In this document: piece by piece, positions 8,319 through 15,622 of the stretch | Position numbering within the stretch: position 1 is the stretch's first letter | Layout of the letters: every line of letters starts with the position of its first letter | Assembly: GCF_900167525.1 (NCBI RefSeq) | Contig: NZ_FUZQ01000001.1 | Location: 620,001-684,000 of the forward strand | DNA: 64,000 nt | Source: Krasilnikoviella flava | GTDB lineage: Bacteria > Actinomycetota > Actinomycetes > Actinomycetales > Cellulomonadaceae | Reading direction: 5' to 3' | Made by a program: the position numbers and the translations under genes | Notes under the pieces: model-generated | The model's database searches: none | What the model was told of the DNA's origin: nothing | What the model saw: only the letters and a program-made list of their open reading frames with translations

Positions 8319-8750
8319 ATGGACACCACACGCTCCCCCGGCACCGGCCTCGCGCGCACCGGCGGCTTCCTCCTGGTCGCCGTCTCCCTGCTGCACCTCC
8401 TCGCCACCACCATGAGGCACTGGCCCAGGTGGCTCGCCGGCGAGCTCCGCGACAGGTCCGCGAGCGCCGAGTCCGTGGCCGTCTTCTGGTCCCAGCCGGC
8501 CGGGTTCGGCGTGGCCACGCTGCTCCTGGGGCTGCTCGCGGTCGGCGCCGCGCGGCGCGGCGCGCTGCTGCCCGGCTACGTCGCGTGGGCGCTGCTCGCC
8601 TGGGTGGCGCTGTGCATCGCGCTCGTCGGGCCGGGGAGCGGGTTCACCCTCGTCCTCGTGCCCGTCGCGCTGCTGGTCGTGGCCGACCTGCGCGGTCGGC
8701 GCGCGGCCCGTCGGACGGCAGCGCCCGACCGCGTCGCCGTCAGCGGGTGA
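8319..8750 (+). CDS. Small membrane protein, DUF6463-like
   Basis: A 143-residue protein with four hydrophobic segments (roughly residues 15-32, 58-76, 85-102 and 103-122) and a basic C-terminus. The layout and the motif SLLHLLATTMRHWPRW followed by FWSQPAGFGVATLLLG resemble DUF6463 proteins of actinobacteria. The ATG at 8319 has a GGAGG about ten bases upstream. Its last 11 bases overlap the end of the convergent folA gene. It stands alone on the plus strand between the pectin operon promoter and folA. Function unknown. Confidence 0.7.
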   Translation: MDTTRSPGTGLARTGGFLLVAVSLLHLLATTMRHWPRWLAGELRDRSASAESVAVFWSQPAGFGVATLLLGLLAVGAARRGALLPGYVAWALLAWVALCIALVGPGSGFTLVLVPVALLVVADLRGRRAARRTAAPDRVAVSG

Positions 8751-9315
8751 GGTCGCGCCCCGGCGTCGGGCGGTAGGTCAGCACGCGGTGACGCAGGCCG
8801 CCCGGGCCGGACGACGTCGCCCACGCGCCGGTCCCTCCGGAGCCCGCCGAAGGGTCGTCGTCGACCTCCCACAAGCCGCCGTCGATGTCGGGGGCGAACG
8901 CGTCGCCCTCGACGTCGAGGTCGATCTCGGTGACGACGAGGCGGTCGGCGAGCGGAAGTGTCGCGGCGTAGACCTCGCCGCCGCCCATCACCCACACCTC
9001 GTCCCCGCCGGGGGCGGCGGCGGCGAGCGCCAGCGCCTCGTCGACGGACGCGGCCACCACCGGTCCGGTCCCCCCTGAGCTTGTCGAAGGGTCCGACCAG
9101 CCGGGGCGCCGCGTCACGACCACGTTGGTCCGCCCGGGCAGGGGCCGGCGCGGCAGCGACTCCCAGGTGCGGCGGCCCATGACCACGGGGTGGCCGGCGG
9201 TGGTCGCCTTGAAGTGCGCGAAGTCCTCGGGGACGCGCCAGGGGATGGTGCCGGCGGCGCCGATGACGGGCCGGCCCGCGGCGTCGCGCGCCTGGGCCCA
9301 GATCAGTCCGATCAC
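8740..9315 (-). CDS. folA: Dihydrofolate reductase
   Basis: Reduces dihydrofolate to tetrahydrofolate with NADPH, restoring the folate used by thymidylate synthase. The family core is clear: GTIPWRVPEDFAHFK with the catalytic acid near residue 31, VVMGRRTWESLP for NADPH, and VWVMGGGEVYAATLPLADRL. At 191 residues it is longer than the usual 160 or so. The excess comes from two similar inserts, DPSTSSGGTG (near residue 76) and DPSAGSGGTG (near residue 155), which are translations of a palindromic repeat inserted into the gene. Both fall in loops, so activity is probably kept. It follows thyA by 18 bases in the same direction. Confidence 0.95.
   Translation of the reverse strand: MIGLIWAQARDAAGRPVIGAAGTIPWRVPEDFAHFKATTAGHPVVMGRRTWESLPRRPLPGRTNVVVTRRPGWSDPSTSSGGTGPVVAASVDEALALAAAAPGGDEVWVMGGGEVYAATLPLADRLVVTEIDLDVEGDAFAPDIDGGLWEVDDDPSAGSGGTGAWATSSGPGGLRHRVLTYRPTPGRDLTR
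8829..8856. repeat. Degenerate REP-like element inside folA
   Basis: The segment GGTCCCTCCGGAGCCCG, continuing to CGAAGGGTC, aligns with the fresher copy at 9067-9094. It is read as DPSAGSGGTG. Its decay relative to that copy suggests an older insertion, or selection on the peptide. Confidence 0.55.
9067..9094. repeat. REP-like element (CCTGAGCTTGTCGAAGGG) inside folA
   Basis: This matches the palindrome family of the window in its TGAGCTTGTCGAAGG form. It lies in frame in folA and is read as DPSTSSGGTG on the minus strand. It lies between the NADPH-binding region and the next conserved strand, in a surface loop. Confidence 0.75.
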
Positions 9316-9333
9316 GTCAGCTCGACCGCGCCG

Positions 9334-10137
9334 TCAGACGGCGACCGGGGCCTTGATGCCCGGGTGGTGCTGGTAGCCGAGCACCTCGATGTCCTCGTAC
9401 GTGTAGTCGAGGATCGAGTCGCGCGGCGCGAGGCGCAGGGTCGGGTAGGGGTACGGGTCGCGCTCCAGCTGGGTGCGCACCTGCGCGGTGTGGTTGTCGT
9501 AGACGTGGCAGTCGCCGCCGGTCCAGACGAAGTCGCCCACCTCGAGCCCGGTCTGCGCGGCGACCATGTGGGTGAGCAGCGCGTACGAGGCGATGTTGAA
9601 CGGCACGCCCAGGAACAGGTCGGCGGAGCGCTGGTACAGCTGGCAGCTGAGCTTCCCGTCGGCCACGTAGAACTGGAAGAGCAGGTGACAGGGCGGCAGC
9701 GCCATGTCGGCCAGCTCGGCCACGTTCCAGGCGCTGACGATGAGGCGGCGCGAGTCCGGGTTGACCTTGATCTGGTCGATCACGCCCGCGATCTGGTCCA
9801 CGTGCTGGCCGTCCGGGGTCGGCCACGATCGCCACTGGACGCCGTACACCGGCCCGAGCTCGCCCTCCGGGGAGGCCCACTCGTCCCAGATCGTCACGCC
9901 GTGCTCCTGCAGCCAGCGCACGTTGGAGTCCCCGCGCAGGAACCACAGCAGCTCGTATGCGATCGACTTGAGGTGCACCCGCTTCGTCGTGACCAGCGGG
10001 AAGCCCTGCTGCAGGTCGTACCGCAGCTGGCGGCCGAACACGCTGCGCGTGCCCGTCCCGGTGCGGTCCTCCTTGTGCGTGCCGTGCTCCAGCACGTCGC
10101 GCAGGAGGTCCTCGTAGGGGGTGGGGATCGCGGCCAT
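9334..10137 (-). CDS. thyA: Thymidylate synthase
   Basis: Converts dUMP and methylene-tetrahydrofolate to dTMP and dihydrofolate, which the neighbouring FolA recycles. At 267 residues it has the normal length. Signatures are complete: [14 protein letters not shown] for phosphate binding, the catalytic Cys in [13 protein letters not shown] (about residue 150), [20 protein letters not shown], and HVYDNH near the C-terminus. The ATG at 10137 starts seven bases after a TAGGGT element, so the message may be leaderless. thyA and folA form a short operon with an 18-base gap. Confidence 0.98.
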   Translation of the reverse strand: MAAIPTPYEDLLRDVLEHGTHKEDRTGTGTRSVFGRQLRYDLQQGFPLVTTKRVHLKSIAYELLWFLRGDSNVRWLQEHGVTIWDEWASPEGELGPVYGVQWRSWPTPDGQHVDQIAGVIDQIKVNPDSRRLIVSAWNVAELADMALPPCHLLFQFYVADGKLSCQLYQRSADLFLGVPFNIASYALLTHMVAAQTGLEVGDFVWTGGDCHVYDNHTAQVRTQLERDPYPYPTLRLAPRDSILDYTYEDIEVLGYQHHPGIKAPVAV

Positions 10138-10143
10138 GCGGCC

Positions 10144-10149
10144 ACCCTA
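10144..10149 (-). promoter_or_regulatory. Candidate -10 element for a leaderless thyA mRNA
   Basis: TAGGGT on the minus strand is separated from the thyA ATG by six bases. That places the expected transcription start on or next to the start codon. No ribosome binding site is seen. Confidence 0.5.
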
Positions 10150-10224
10150 CGACCCTGCCGACGCCCGCGACGCGAGACGCGACGCGGTCGCCGCGCCGAC
10201 GTCTCCGACGTCACACCCGGCGGC

Positions 10225-10251
10225 TGTCACGGAGCGGCACGCCGCGTGGTC
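10225..10251 (+). promoter_or_regulatory. ECF41-type promoter upstream of the FAD oxidoreductase
   Basis: TGTCACG at 10225-10231, a 16-base spacer, then GGTC at 10248-10251, followed by GA. The ECF41 consensus described for other bacteria is TGTCACA, 16 bases, CGTC. An element with the same hexamers and spacing lies before the NAD(P)-binding gene at 13418-13444. The predicted start leaves about a 35-base leader. Confidence 0.65.
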
Positions 10252-10294
10252 GACGTGGTGAGAGCGCTCGACGGGCGCGGCACAGGAGGCAATG

Positions 10295-11659
10295 ATGCGA
10301 CGCATCGTGATCGTCGGTGGTGGCTACGCGGGCTTCACGGCGGCCCGTGAGCTGGAGAAGCGCCTGCGACGGGAGCTGCGGCGGGGCGAGGTCGAGCTGG
10401 TCATGGTCGACCCGCGCCCGTACATGACCTACCAGCCGTTCCTGCCGGAGGTGCTGGCGGGGTCGGTCGAGGCCCGGCACGCGGCGGTGTCGCACCGTCG
10501 TCACCTGCGCCGCACGCGCCTGGTGGACGGGTCCGTGACGCGGGTCGACCACGCGGACCGTGCGGTCGTCGTGCGGCCCCGGTCGGGCGCCCCGTATCGC
10601 CTGCGCTACGACGTCGTGGTGGTCACCGCGGGCGCGGTGACGCGCGTCTTCCCGGTACCCGGCGTCGCGGAGCACGCCATCGGGATGAAGCACGTCGAGG
10701 AGGCGGTGGCCATCCGCGACCGGCTGCTGACGTCGTTCGACCGGGCGGCGAGCCTGCCGCGCGGTCCGGAGCGGGAGCGGCTGCTCACGGTGACGTTCGT
10801 CGGCGGCGGGTTCTCCGGCGTCGAGGGTTTCGCCGAGCTGTTGTCGCTCGCGCACGACCTGCTCCCCCGCTACCCGGAGATCGACGCCGCCGAGCTGCGG
10901 TTCCACCTCGTCGAGGTCGGCGACCGCATCCTGCCGGAGGTGACGGAGCGCCCCGGCCGCTGGGTGGTGCGGCAGCTGGAGCGGCGCGGCGCGCACGTGC
11001 ACCTCGGCACCGCGCTCACGTCCGCCGCGGGCGGCGTCGTGACCCTCTCGAGCGGCGAGTCGTTCGCGTCGGGCCTGCTCGTGTGGACCGCGGGCAACGC
11101 CGCGAACCCCGTGGTCGCGACGCACACCGACCTGCCGGTCGACACCCGCGGGTACGTCGTCGTGCGCCCCGACCTGCGGGTGGGCACCGACGACACGCCG
11201 GTGGACGACGCGTGGGCCGCCGGCGACGGCGCCGCCGTGCCCGACCTCGCGGTGCCGCGGCCCGGCGCCCTCGCCGTGCCGAACGCGCAGCACGCCGTCC
11301 GGCAGGGGCGACGCCTGGCGCGCAACCTCGCCGCGAGCCTCCGCGGCCGCCGGACCCGCCCGTACGTGCACGGCAGCCTCGGCGTGGTCGCGACCCTCGG
11401 TCTCGGTTCCGGGATCTTCCAGTTCCACCGGCTCGTGGTCCGGGGCCGGCTCGCGTGGCTGATGCACCGCGGGTACCACGTGCTCGCCATCCCGACCTGG
11501 GAGCGCAAGGCGCGCGTCCTCGCGGTGTGGCTGACCGCTGCCGGGTTCGGGCGCGACGTCGTCTCCCTGGCCTCGGTGCAGACGCCGCGCGCCGCGTTCG
11601 CCGAGGCGACCGCGCCCGGCGACGCCAGGACGGAGGAGGCTCAGGACGCCGCGGCGTAG
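10295..11659 (+). CDS. NAD(P)/FAD-dependent oxidoreductase, type II NADH dehydrogenase-like
   Basis: A 454-residue flavoprotein. The FAD-binding GGGYAG motif is at the N-terminus (IVIVGGGYAGFTAA), the second dinucleotide site is VTFVGGGFSGVEGFAEL near residue 170, and the late FAD motif is DDAWAAGDGAAVPD near residue 305. The order fits NDH-2 or related pyridine nucleotide-disulfide reductases. There is no CxxC pair. The start is set at the second of two adjacent ATGs, which puts AGGAGG five bases upstream; the first is at 10292. An ECF41-like promoter precedes it, and the ECF41 sigma gene lies convergently downstream, overlapping by 19 bases. Membrane quinone reduction is possible but unproven. 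Confidence 0.85.
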   Translation: MRRIVIVGGGYAGFTAARELEKRLRRELRRGEVELVMVDPRPYMTYQPFLPEVLAGSVEARHAAVSHRRHLRRTRLVDGSVTRVDHADRAVVVRPRSGAPYRLRYDVVVVTAGAVTRVFPVPGVAEHAIGMKHVEEAVAIRDRLLTSFDRAASLPRGPERERLLTVTFVGGGFSGVEGFAELLSLAHDLLPRYPEIDAAELRFHLVEVGDRILPEVTERPGRWVVRQLERRGAHVHLGTALTSAAGGVVTLSSGESFASGLLVWTAGNAANPVVATHTDLPVDTRGYVVVRPDLRVGTDDTPVDDAWAAGDGAAVPDLAVPRPGALAVPNAQHAVRQGRRLARNLAASLRGRRTRPYVHGSLGVVATLGLGSGIFQFHRLVVRGRLAWLMHRGYHVLAIPTWERKARVLAVWLTAAGFGRDVVSLASVQTPRAAFAEATAPGDARTEEAQDAAA

Positions 11660-12558
11660 CGCGCCAGCTTGTCCGGGTTGACCTGGACGAACACGTGCTC
11701 GACCCGCCCGGCGGCGATGTCGAGCGCCACGAGCGCGAACGGGGCGCCGTCGACGTCCACGACGATCGCGGGCAGCCCGTTCGCCTCCACCACCCGCACG
11801 GCGCCGGCGTTCCAGTACTTGCGCCACACGTTGTCGAGGAAGAGCGCCACCCGCGCCAGGCCGACGAGCTCGACGCGCGACGCGTGCACCCGCCCGCCGC
11901 CGTCCGGCCGCGCGACGACGTCGTCGGCCAGGTAGCGCTCGAAGCGGGCGAGGTCGCCCTCGTGGGCGGCGGCCACGAGCTCGTCGAGCAGACGCCCGTG
12001 CTCGCCCGGGTCGACGGGCACGGCCTCACGCGTGCCGAGCCGGTCGCGGGCCCGCCGCGCGAGCTGCCGGGCGTGCGCCTCGGTGAGGTCGAGGATGTCC
12101 GCGATCCGGCGGTAGGGGTAGCCGAACGCCTCCCGCAACACGTAGACCGCGCGCTCCAGAGGGCTGAGCCGCTCCATGAGCAGCAGCGTCGCCAGCTCGA
12201 GGGCCTCCGCCCGCTCCGCGCCGAGCGCCGGGTCGCCGGAGGTGTCGACCGGCTCGGGGAGCCACGGCCCCACATAGGTCTCGCGCCGGGCGCGGGCCGA
12301 CGTCGCCGCGGTGATCGCCAGGCGCGTCGTCACGGTGGTGGGGAACGCCGCCGGGTTCCGCACAACGGCGCGGTCGGTGCCCTGCCACCGGATCCAGGCG
12401 TCCTGCACCACGTCCTCCGCCTCCGCCACGCCGCCGAGCATGCGGTAGGCGATGCCGAACAGCTGCGGCCGCACCGCGAGGAACGCGTCGAGCGCCCCGG
12501 CGTCCTCGGTCTCGTCGAGGACGTGGGGGCGCTCCGGCGCGGGCTGGGGCGTCGTCAT
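11641..12558 (-). CDS. ECF41-family RNA polymerase sigma factor (SigJ-like)
   Basis: A 305-residue extracytoplasmic sigma factor with sigma-2 (about 25-90, containing YRMLGGVAEAEDVVQDAW), sigma-4 (about 120-180, helix-turn-helix ending LTEAHARQLARRARDRL) and a C-terminal SnoaL-like domain. The ECF41 hallmarks are all present: WLPEP in the linker, DGGGR, and NPDKL near the C-terminus. In ECF41 proteins the C-terminal domain replaces a separate anti-sigma factor and tunes activity. These genes are typically linked to a carboxymuconolactone decarboxylase, oxidoreductase or epimerase gene that they control. Here an NAD(P)-binding protein is next upstream and an FAD oxidoreductase downstream, both with matching promoters. 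Confidence 0.95.
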   Translation of the reverse strand: MTTPQPAPERPHVLDETEDAGALDAFLAVRPQLFGIAYRMLGGVAEAEDVVQDAWIRWQGTDRAVVRNPAAFPTTVTTRLAITAATSARARRETYVGPWLPEPVDTSGDPALGAERAEALELATLLLMERLSPLERAVYVLREAFGYPYRRIADILDLTEAHARQLARRARDRLGTREAVPVDPGEHGRLLDELVAAAHEGDLARFERYLADDVVARPDGGGRVHASRVELVGLARVALFLDNVWRKYWNAGAVRVVEANGLPAIVVDVDGAPFALVALDIAAGRVEHVFVQVNPDKLARYAAAS

Positions 12559-12618
12559 GCGGTCAACGTACGCGCGCCCCGCACCGCGCGGCAGGGGTCG
12601 GCCGGGTGACGCGGCCGG

Positions 12619-13365
12619 TCATGTCGTGGCGCTCCCCGCGACGAAGTCCGCGAACGTCACCGCGCCGAGCCGGGCGTCCCCCTGCGGCACGATCGAGTCC
12701 TGGGCGAGCACCGCCCCGAAGTACGGGGCGGCAGGGTCCGCCGCCACCTCGCGGGGGTCGCCGGCGATGGCGCCGCGAATGAACTCGTCGAACCGGACCC
12801 GGTCCGGGCCGGCGACGTCGTACGCGCCGTCGCGCGGCTCCCCCATGGCCGCCTCGGCCACGAACCGCGCGACGTCCGCCGAGGCGATCGGCTGGAACGC
12901 GACCGGCGGGATGCGCACCGTCCCGTCGATGGCGGCACCGTCGGCGATCCGCGGTGCGAACTCGAAGAACTGCGTGGCCCGCACCACGGTCCACGGGACG
13001 CCCCCGTCGCGCACCAGCTCCTCCTGCGCCACCTTGGCCCGCAGATACCCCGAGTCGGGGTTGCGGTCGGCCCCGACGATCGACAGGACCACGTGGTGCC
13101 GCACGCCGGCCCGCTTCTCCGCGTCGAGCAGCGTGCGCGTCGACGCGGTGAAGAAGTGCAGCACGTCGTCCGGGGCGAACGACGGCGAGTTGGACACGTC
13201 GACGACGACGTCCGCCCCGTCGAGCGCGGCATCCACCCCCTCGCCGGTCAGGGTGTCCACACCGGTGCTGGGCGCGGCCGCGGCGGCCTCGTGCCCAGCC
13301 TGCGTGAGCAGCGCGATGACCTGCGTCCCGATCAGTCCCGTCCCACCGACGACCACGATCTTCAT
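12619..13365 (-). CDS. NAD(P)-binding SDR/NmrA-like protein, probable ECF41 partner
   Basis: A 248-residue protein with an N-terminal Rossmann motif (IVVVGGTGLIGTQVIALL) and the extended NmrA/atypical SDR pattern. DVVVDVSNSP and HHVVLSIVGADRN lead to YLRAKVAQEELVRDGG, the place of the Tyr-Lys pair in this group. VVRATQFFEF follows. It likely binds NADP(H); the substrate is unknown. It fits the oxidoreductase/epimerase partner gene that accompanies ECF41 sigma factors, and the sigma gene follows by 60 bases on the same strand. The ATG at 13365 opens the Rossmann fold directly; no strong ribosome site is seen. Its promoter is described at 13418-13444. Confidence 0.88.
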   Translation of the reverse strand: MKIVVVGGTGLIGTQVIALLTQAGHEAAAAAPSTGVDTLTGEGVDAALDGADVVVDVSNSPSFAPDDVLHFFTASTRTLLDAEKRAGVRHHVVLSIVGADRNPDSGYLRAKVAQEELVRDGGVPWTVVRATQFFEFAPRIADGAAIDGTVRIPPVAFQPIASADVARFVAEAAMGEPRDGAYDVAGPDRVRFDEFIRGAIAGDPREVAADPAAPYFGAVLAQDSIVPQGDARLGAVTFADFVAGSATT

Positions 13366-13417
13366 GAGCCTGTCCTCTCTGCGGCGCGCGGCCCCGGCGG
13401 CCGCCCGACACCCTCTC

Positions 13418-13444
13418 GACCATGGCCACGCGCGTTCCGTGACA
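13418..13444 (-). promoter_or_regulatory. ECF41-type promoter upstream of the NAD(P)-binding gene
   Basis: On the minus strand, TGTCACG (13444-13438), a 16-base spacer, then GGTC (13421-13418) followed by GA. Hexamers and spacing are identical to the element at 10225-10251, and the two spacers share only the two bases after TGTCACG (GA). The start codon is 53 bases downstream. The sigma gene may be co-transcribed from here. Confidence 0.65.
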
Positions 13445-13569
13445 GGGCACGGGTGTGACGCCCGCCACCGTGCGCCGCCCGGCGCAGGTCGTGGAATCGA
13501 GCAGCCCGCTCGCACGTTCTCCCCGGAACGTCCCGGACTCCCCGGGCCGAGCAGTGGGAGGATCGCCTC

Positions 13570-14091
13570 ATGACGGAGCAGAGCACCACGACCGAGACCG
13601 CCGCCGGCCGCGAGACCGACACCGCGGCCCCCGTGACGCCGTCGCCCACCGACCCGCTGTGGGTGGAGCGCACCGGGACCCGGACGTACCGCGGGCACTC
13701 CGCCCGCGGCGCGAGCGTGGAGGTCGGCCCTGTCGAGGCCGGCGCCGTGTTCACGCCGGGCGAGCTGCTCAAGATCGCGCTCGCGGCGTGCGCGGGCATG
13801 AGCAGCGACACGAAGTTCGCCCGCGTGCTCGGCGACGCCTACGAGGCCGTGATCCGCGTCGAGGACGCGAAGGACATGGACGAGGACCGCTACCCGGTGC
13901 TCACCGAGCGGTTCGAGATCGACCTGTCCGGTCTCGACGACGCGACGCGGAACAAGACCCTGCTCCTCGCGCAGCGCTCCATCGACCGCGCCTGCACGGT
14001 GGGCCGCACGCTCAAGGCCGGCGCCCTGGTGCCGCCGGCGGTGTTCGAGCAGCCGGCGGACGCCGACGGCGCGGAGGACGCCGCGTCGTGA
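13570..14091 (+). CDS. OsmC family protein
   Basis: A 173-residue protein of the OsmC/Ohr fold, thiol-dependent peroxidases that reduce organic hydroperoxides. The two expected cysteines are in LAACAGMSSDTK (about residue 77) and DRACTVGRTLKAG (about residue 145), and the long central helix begins FTPGELLKIALAAC. The N-terminal 35 residues are Thr/Ala-rich and not part of the fold. The ATG at 13570 has GGGAGG eight bases upstream. The next gene starts within its stop codon (GTGA), so the two are coupled. A DUF-type OsmC without peroxidase activity cannot be excluded. Confidence 0.85.
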   Translation: MTEQSTTTETAAGRETDTAAPVTPSPTDPLWVERTGTRTYRGHSARGASVEVGPVEAGAVFTPGELLKIALAACAGMSSDTKFARVLGDAYEAVIRVEDAKDMDEDRYPVLTERFEIDLSGLDDATRNKTLLLAQRSIDRACTVGRTLKAGALVPPAVFEQPADADGAEDAAS

Positions 14092-15026
14092 ACGCATCCG
14101 ACGGGGACCACGGCACGGGTGGCGACACGCGCCCGGGCGACGACGCGAGGCCGGACGAGGTCGTCCGGCGCGACGACGCCCACGACGTCGCCGAGCCCCA
14201 GGACCCGGCCACGCGCCGCGCGGAGTGGGCGCAGTACCGCTCGACACCGGTGCTGGACGCGCTGCTCGACAAGGCGGTGACGATCCCGTCGGCGGCGATC
14301 CACAAGCACGTGGACCGGCTGCGGGCGCGCAACCCCGAGGCCGACCCGGCAGGCATCGTGCGGATCCTGGAGAAGGAGTACCTCACGCTGCTCACCACGG
14401 CCGGCGGGGCCGTCGGCGCGGCGGCCGCGGCGCCCTCGGTCGGGACGGCCGCGGCGACTGCCCTCACCACGGGCGACGTGGCGACGTTCTTCGCCTCGTC
14501 GGCGGCGTTCGCGCTGGCCGTCGCCGACGTGCACGGCATCGAGATCGACGACGTCCCGCGCCGGCGCGCGCTGCTCCTGGCCACCGTGCTGGGCGACCGT
14601 GGCGCGAAGGACGTGGAGAACGCGATCGGCGGCTCCTCGGTGGCCTGGGGCAAGGTGCTGCTCACGTCCATGCCGCAGACCACGATCAAGCGGGTCAACA
14701 ACACTCTCGCCCGCCAGTTCCTCAAGCGGCAGGTCGCCAAGCAGGGGTCGCTCGCGCTGGGCCGCCTGCTGCCGTTCGGCGTGGGGTTCGTGGTGGGCAT
14801 CGCCGGTGGCCGGGCGCTGGGCCACGGGGTCGTCGCGCAGTCCCGGCGCGCGTTCGGCCCGCCGCCCGAGCACTTCCCGCGCGTCGTGGAGGCAGTGCTC
14901 GAGCCGGGCGCCGACGTCCCCGAGCTGCGGGTGCTCGAGTCCCCCCGGCGCACCTCGCCGAGCCGGTGGCTGCCCCGCCGCAAGGGCCGCGACGGCGGTG
15001 CCCGACCCGGGGACGACCCGCAGTGA
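14088..15026 (+). CDS. EcsC-like protein
   Basis: A 312-residue protein. The first 45 residues are Asp/Arg-rich and disordered. The rest has the EcsC pattern: an amphipathic helix, then Gly/Ala-rich segments (GGAVGAAAAAPSVGTAAATALTTGD continued by a further hydrophobic helix) and a second hydrophobic stretch LGRLLPFGVGFVVGIAGGRALG near residues 225-245. EcsC proteins are associated with ABC exporters in Firmicutes, but the actinobacterial role is unknown. The GTG start at 14088 shares bases with the OsmC stop and has GGAGGA nine bases upstream. Its stop overlaps the following SRPBCC gene in the same way. Assignment rests on pattern recognition. Confidence 0.65.
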   Translation: MNASDGDHGTGGDTRPGDDARPDEVVRRDDAHDVAEPQDPATRRAEWAQYRSTPVLDALLDKAVTIPSAAIHKHVDRLRARNPEADPAGIVRILEKEYLTLLTTAGGAVGAAAAAPSVGTAAATALTTGDVATFFASSAAFALAVADVHGIEIDDVPRRRALLLATVLGDRGAKDVENAIGGSSVAWGKVLLTSMPQTTIKRVNNTLARQFLKRQVAKQGSLALGRLLPFGVGFVVGIAGGRALGHGVVAQSRRAFGPPPEHFPRVVEAVLEPGADVPELRVLESPRRTSPSRWLPRRKGRDGGARPGDDPQ

Positions 15027-15535
15027 CGTCGTCGCGCCGCGCCCGTCGCGTGGAGGTGGCCCGGATCGTGCCGGTGGACGCGTCGGTCGCGTTCGCCTGG
15101 GTGGCGGACCTGCGCACGCACCCGCGGTGGATCGTGGCGACCCGTCTCGAGGGCACCGCCGGGCGCGGCCCCGAGCTGGGCGACCGCTACACGATGGCGA
15201 GCGGCCCGGGCGCGCGACGCGCCCCCGGCAGCGGGCTGGGCCGCCTGGTGGTCATGGACAGCATGGTGGTGGAGCAGCTCGAGCGGCCGTCCACGGCCGC
15301 CGCGCGGGTGGGCCGCACCCGGCTGCGCAAGCTGGGCCCGGTGCTGCTCGGCGACGCCGGGTTCGACGTCGTGCCCCTCGACGAGCGGCGCTGCCGCGTC
15401 GTGTGGTGGGAGGAGGCCTACCTCGCCGGCCCGCTCCCCCGCGCCGTCACCGACCCCCTGGTCGGGCTCGCCCTGCGCGGGTTCATGCAGCTCTCGCTGG
15501 GACGCCTCGCCCAGGCCCTCGCGCGGCGCTCCTGA
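15023..15535 (+). CDS. SRPBCC-family (START/Bet v1-like) protein
   Basis: A 170-residue single-domain protein. The N-terminal strand and first helix (VARIVPVDASVAFAWVADLRTHPRWI) are typical of polyketide cyclase/SRPBCC proteins. The long C-terminal helix ALRGFMQLSLGRLAQALARR closes the hydrophobic cavity. Such proteins bind lipophilic ligands; no catalytic set is evident here. The GTG start overlaps the EcsC-like stop by four bases, completing a three-gene coupled set OsmC / EcsC-like / SRPBCC. Confidence 0.82.
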   Translation: MTSSRRARRVEVARIVPVDASVAFAWVADLRTHPRWIVATRLEGTAGRGPELGDRYTMASGPGARRAPGSGLGRLVVMDSMVVEQLERPSTAAARVGRTRLRKLGPVLLGDAGFDVVPLDERRCRVVWWEEAYLAGPLPRAVTDPLVGLALRGFMQLSLGRLAQALARRS

Positions 15536-15609
15536 CCGGCGATACCGACCGGCACGCCGGCCGGTCGACTGGCCCGTGGGACATGCTGCCGCCCGTCCGG
15601 GACGGCCGG

Positions 15610-15615
15610 TAAGGT
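15610..15615 (+). promoter_or_regulatory. Candidate -10 element for a leaderless aminotransferase mRNA
   Basis: TAAGGT lies seven bases before the GTG at 15623, so transcription should begin at the start codon. No Shine-Dalgarno sequence precedes the GTG. Confidence 0.55.
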
Positions 15616-15622
15616 CCGTGGG

